Below are positions 62,723-64,000 of a DNA stretch of 64,000 bases, in pieces. Origin of the DNA: an uncultured Bacteroidales bacterium (GTDB lineage Bacteria > Bacteroidota > Bacteroidia > Bacteroidales > Salinivirgaceae); the NCBI GenBank assembly GCA_937981765.1, contig CALJOM010000002.1, positions 337,298-401,297 of the forward strand, read 5' to 3'. A program made the position numbers and the translations under genes. The first letter of the stretch is position 1. Each line of letters opens with the position of its first letter. The notes under the pieces were generated by a model. It was not told where the DNA came from. It worked only from the letters and a program-made list of their open reading frames with translations, and searched no databases.

Positions 62723-64000
62723 TTACCACACTCTGAAATCATTTTCAAGATTCTCGGTTCTGCTGGTTGGATTTTGTTTGCCTGCGGTTAATTCCTGGAC
62801 GCGAAGGCCCACATAATCGCGCAATTCGCTCACGGTTATCATTTGATTTTTATCCTTATCGGCGGTGCCGTTTTTTAAGCCTTCTAACACTGCATACGTA
62901 AATACACCGTTTTTCCACTGCCCGCTTTCAAAGGCATATTCTTTCCCTCCGGCGGAAGAGATGACCACCGATCCATTATTCCGTCGCAAATCGGCAAACA
63001 ACTCCTTCATCAATTCAAAACTGCTTTGTAGACCTATCCCCTCTTTGTCCCTGACAACTTTTTTAAACGCGCGAGTTTTAACCAAGCCGGTAGGTTCCTT
63101 TGCTTCGGCTAATTGGGACTCTTCTTTGTCGACTTCTCCGGAATGGCAGGCATCTATGAGAACCAACTTATTTCTCGCCGGAATTCCATCCAATAGCGCT
63201 TCCAACTCATCGTAACGCAGACCGCCCAGCCGTGGATTAGTAAAATCCATGTCGTGCATGGCTAAGTAATAATCCAGTTCATCGTCCAGTACGCCGTGCG
63301 TGGCAATAAAAACCACAACCTGATCGTCCACGCCCGTTCGTTCCAACTCTGAACGTATCGAAAGAATATTCTGGCGTGTTGCTTTTTCGTTAAAGAACTT
63401 ATGGATGCGAATATTCGCATAGCGGCTTTTTGCCGACTCCATGAGGGTTACGATATCTTGAGCGTCTTTATCAGCATAGGTAAGATTGTATTCGGAATCT
63501 TTAAATTTGGAAACGCCAATGGCAATGACATGAAGATTGGGACTTACGGGCGCGGTTGGGGTATAAATTACCTCGATTCGTTCAGCCAAGGATTCAACGC
63601 CTTTCTCGTTGAGTACCGATATTTTAATAATGTTTTTACCGTTTCCCAACGGGATATTTTCATGGATAGAAACCTTTTTTTCCGAATTTTTATCCAACAT
63701 TTTCCCTTTATAACCGAACAGCGGAACGCCGTTGACTTCGATAAAGAGTCGCTCAATATTGTAGAGTTTGTCAATTGCGGAGCAGGTTAGAGTATAATTG
63801 GGTTGCGATGTTTCTACAAACCATTGGGCGGATTCGGGCAACATAACTTCCGGTGCATTAAACGAACGTTCTTTTTCAAAGTTATTTGGGTTAAAGCCCA
63901 TTTTGCGCAGGCGTTTTTCGTAGGCTTTGTAATAGGATTGGATTAAATCAATCGATGAGTAACCTAGTCGTTTCAAAATAATATCAGGTCGGTTGTATTG
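62723..64000 (-). CDS. Caspase-family (peptidase C14) protein, partial
   Basis: The reading frame is open at the window edge, so only the C-terminal 425 residues are seen; the start codon lies beyond position 64000, and a TTG at 63976 is not a real start. After a region of about 140 residues that resembles an Ig/beta domain (ERLFIEVNGVPLFGYKG, NGKNIIKISVLNEKG) comes a clan-CD caspase domain: NLHVIAIGVSKFKDSEYNLTY, catalytic His about 235 in VVVFIATHGVL, catalytic Cys about 285 in LVLIDACHSGEV, then SVVISSAGGKEYAFE and GVFTYAVLEGL. In related bacterial proteins WD40 repeats often precede this part. Its codon use is more GC-rich than that of the neighbours. Confidence 0.9.
   Translation of the reverse strand, partial: QYNRPDIILKRLGYSSIDLIQSYYKAYEKRLRKMGFNPNNFEKERSFNAPEVMLPESAQWFVETSQPNYTLTCSAIDKLYNIERLFIEVNGVPLFGYKGKMLDKNSEKKVSIHENIPLGNGKNIIKISVLNEKGVESLAERIEVIYTPTAPVSPNLHVIAIGVSKFKDSEYNLTYADKDAQDIVTLMESAKSRYANIRIHKFFNEKATRQNILSIRSELERTGVDDQVVVFIATHGVLDDELDYYLAMHDMDFTNPRLGGLRYDELEALLDGIPARNKLVLIDACHSGEVDKEESQLAEAKEPTGLVKTRAFKKVVRDKEGIGLQSSFELMKELFADLRRNNGSVVISSAGGKEYAFESGQWKNGVFTYAVLEGLKNGTADKDKNQMITVSELRDYVGLRVQELTAGKQNPTSRTENLENDFRVW

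Noticed and set aside
1..64000. CRISPR array or cas genes
   Set aside because: No regularly spaced direct repeats and no cas motifs were seen; the CHAT protein has no CRISPR context here.

Overview
The window reads as chromosomal DNA of a free-living or host-independent member of the Bacteroidota, most likely Bacteroidales. Evidence: promoters of the form TTG-N18/19-TAnnTTTG (seen with both boxes upstream of pckA, the HU gene, the GH3/beta-lactamase fusion, the M6 protease and a sigma factor), a long SecA with the Bacteroidota-type insertion, a secreted protease ending in a type IX secretion (Por) sorting domain, tandem-CBM20 MalQ, 7TMR-DISM/PP2C signalling proteins and PiT transporters with a PhoU-like tail. 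No species can be named from the sequence alone. 

Layout. 1-7.4 kb: ATP-dependent PEP carboxykinase, a lipoprotein, two Hsp20 chaperones, a DAACS dicarboxylate/amino-acid symporter with two small downstream genes, an MFS transporter and an HU protein. 7.5-16.9 kb: a GH3 N-acetylhexosaminidase fused to a serine beta-lactamase-like domain, a DUF2795 protein, PduO-type cobalamin adenosyltransferase, a His-rich lipoprotein, a LOG protein, a secreted M6 metalloprotease, a threonine/serine dehydratase and an ICMT-like membrane methyltransferase. 17-25.9 kb: secA, a DUF6913-like gene and dapA in a tight row, an ECF-type sigma factor, a small basic protein whose start lies in a hairpin, an acyl-ACP thioesterase, and a porin-like barrel paired with a beta-helix lipoprotein. 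26-30.4 kb: tRNA-Val(TAC), a D-2-hydroxyacid dehydrogenase, yidD, malQ. 30.5-42.5 kb: a SulP transporter; a signalling block (response regulator, hybrid kinase with HPt, 7TMR-DISM/PP2C phosphatase) whose two large proteins share a coiled-coil linker; DNA-3-methyladenine glycosylase; and a divergent phosphate module (PiT transporter against phoR/phoB-like genes) with a perfect palindrome between them. 42.5-52 kb: thioesterase, metallophosphoesterase, exonuclease, tRNA-Pro(CGG), a five-module iron-sulfur flavoprotein of about 1,096 residues, exported MsrBA, and an unknown protein paired with a metallopeptidase-like lipoprotein. 

52-64 kb is different in character: AT-rich, with decayed genes. 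It holds a frameshifted DGC-domain gene, a fragment of a cation-diffusion-facilitator transporter on either side of a second porin-like barrel, a small membrane protein, and then a one-direction cluster of exported proteins: a caspase-family protease (running off the right edge), a dead IS3-family element, a frameshifted exported protein, a TPR protein and a TPR-CHAT protein. The combination of two clan-CD protease types (caspase and CHAT) with TPR proteins in one orientation is the best candidate here for an undescribed system, but its function cannot be read from the sequence.
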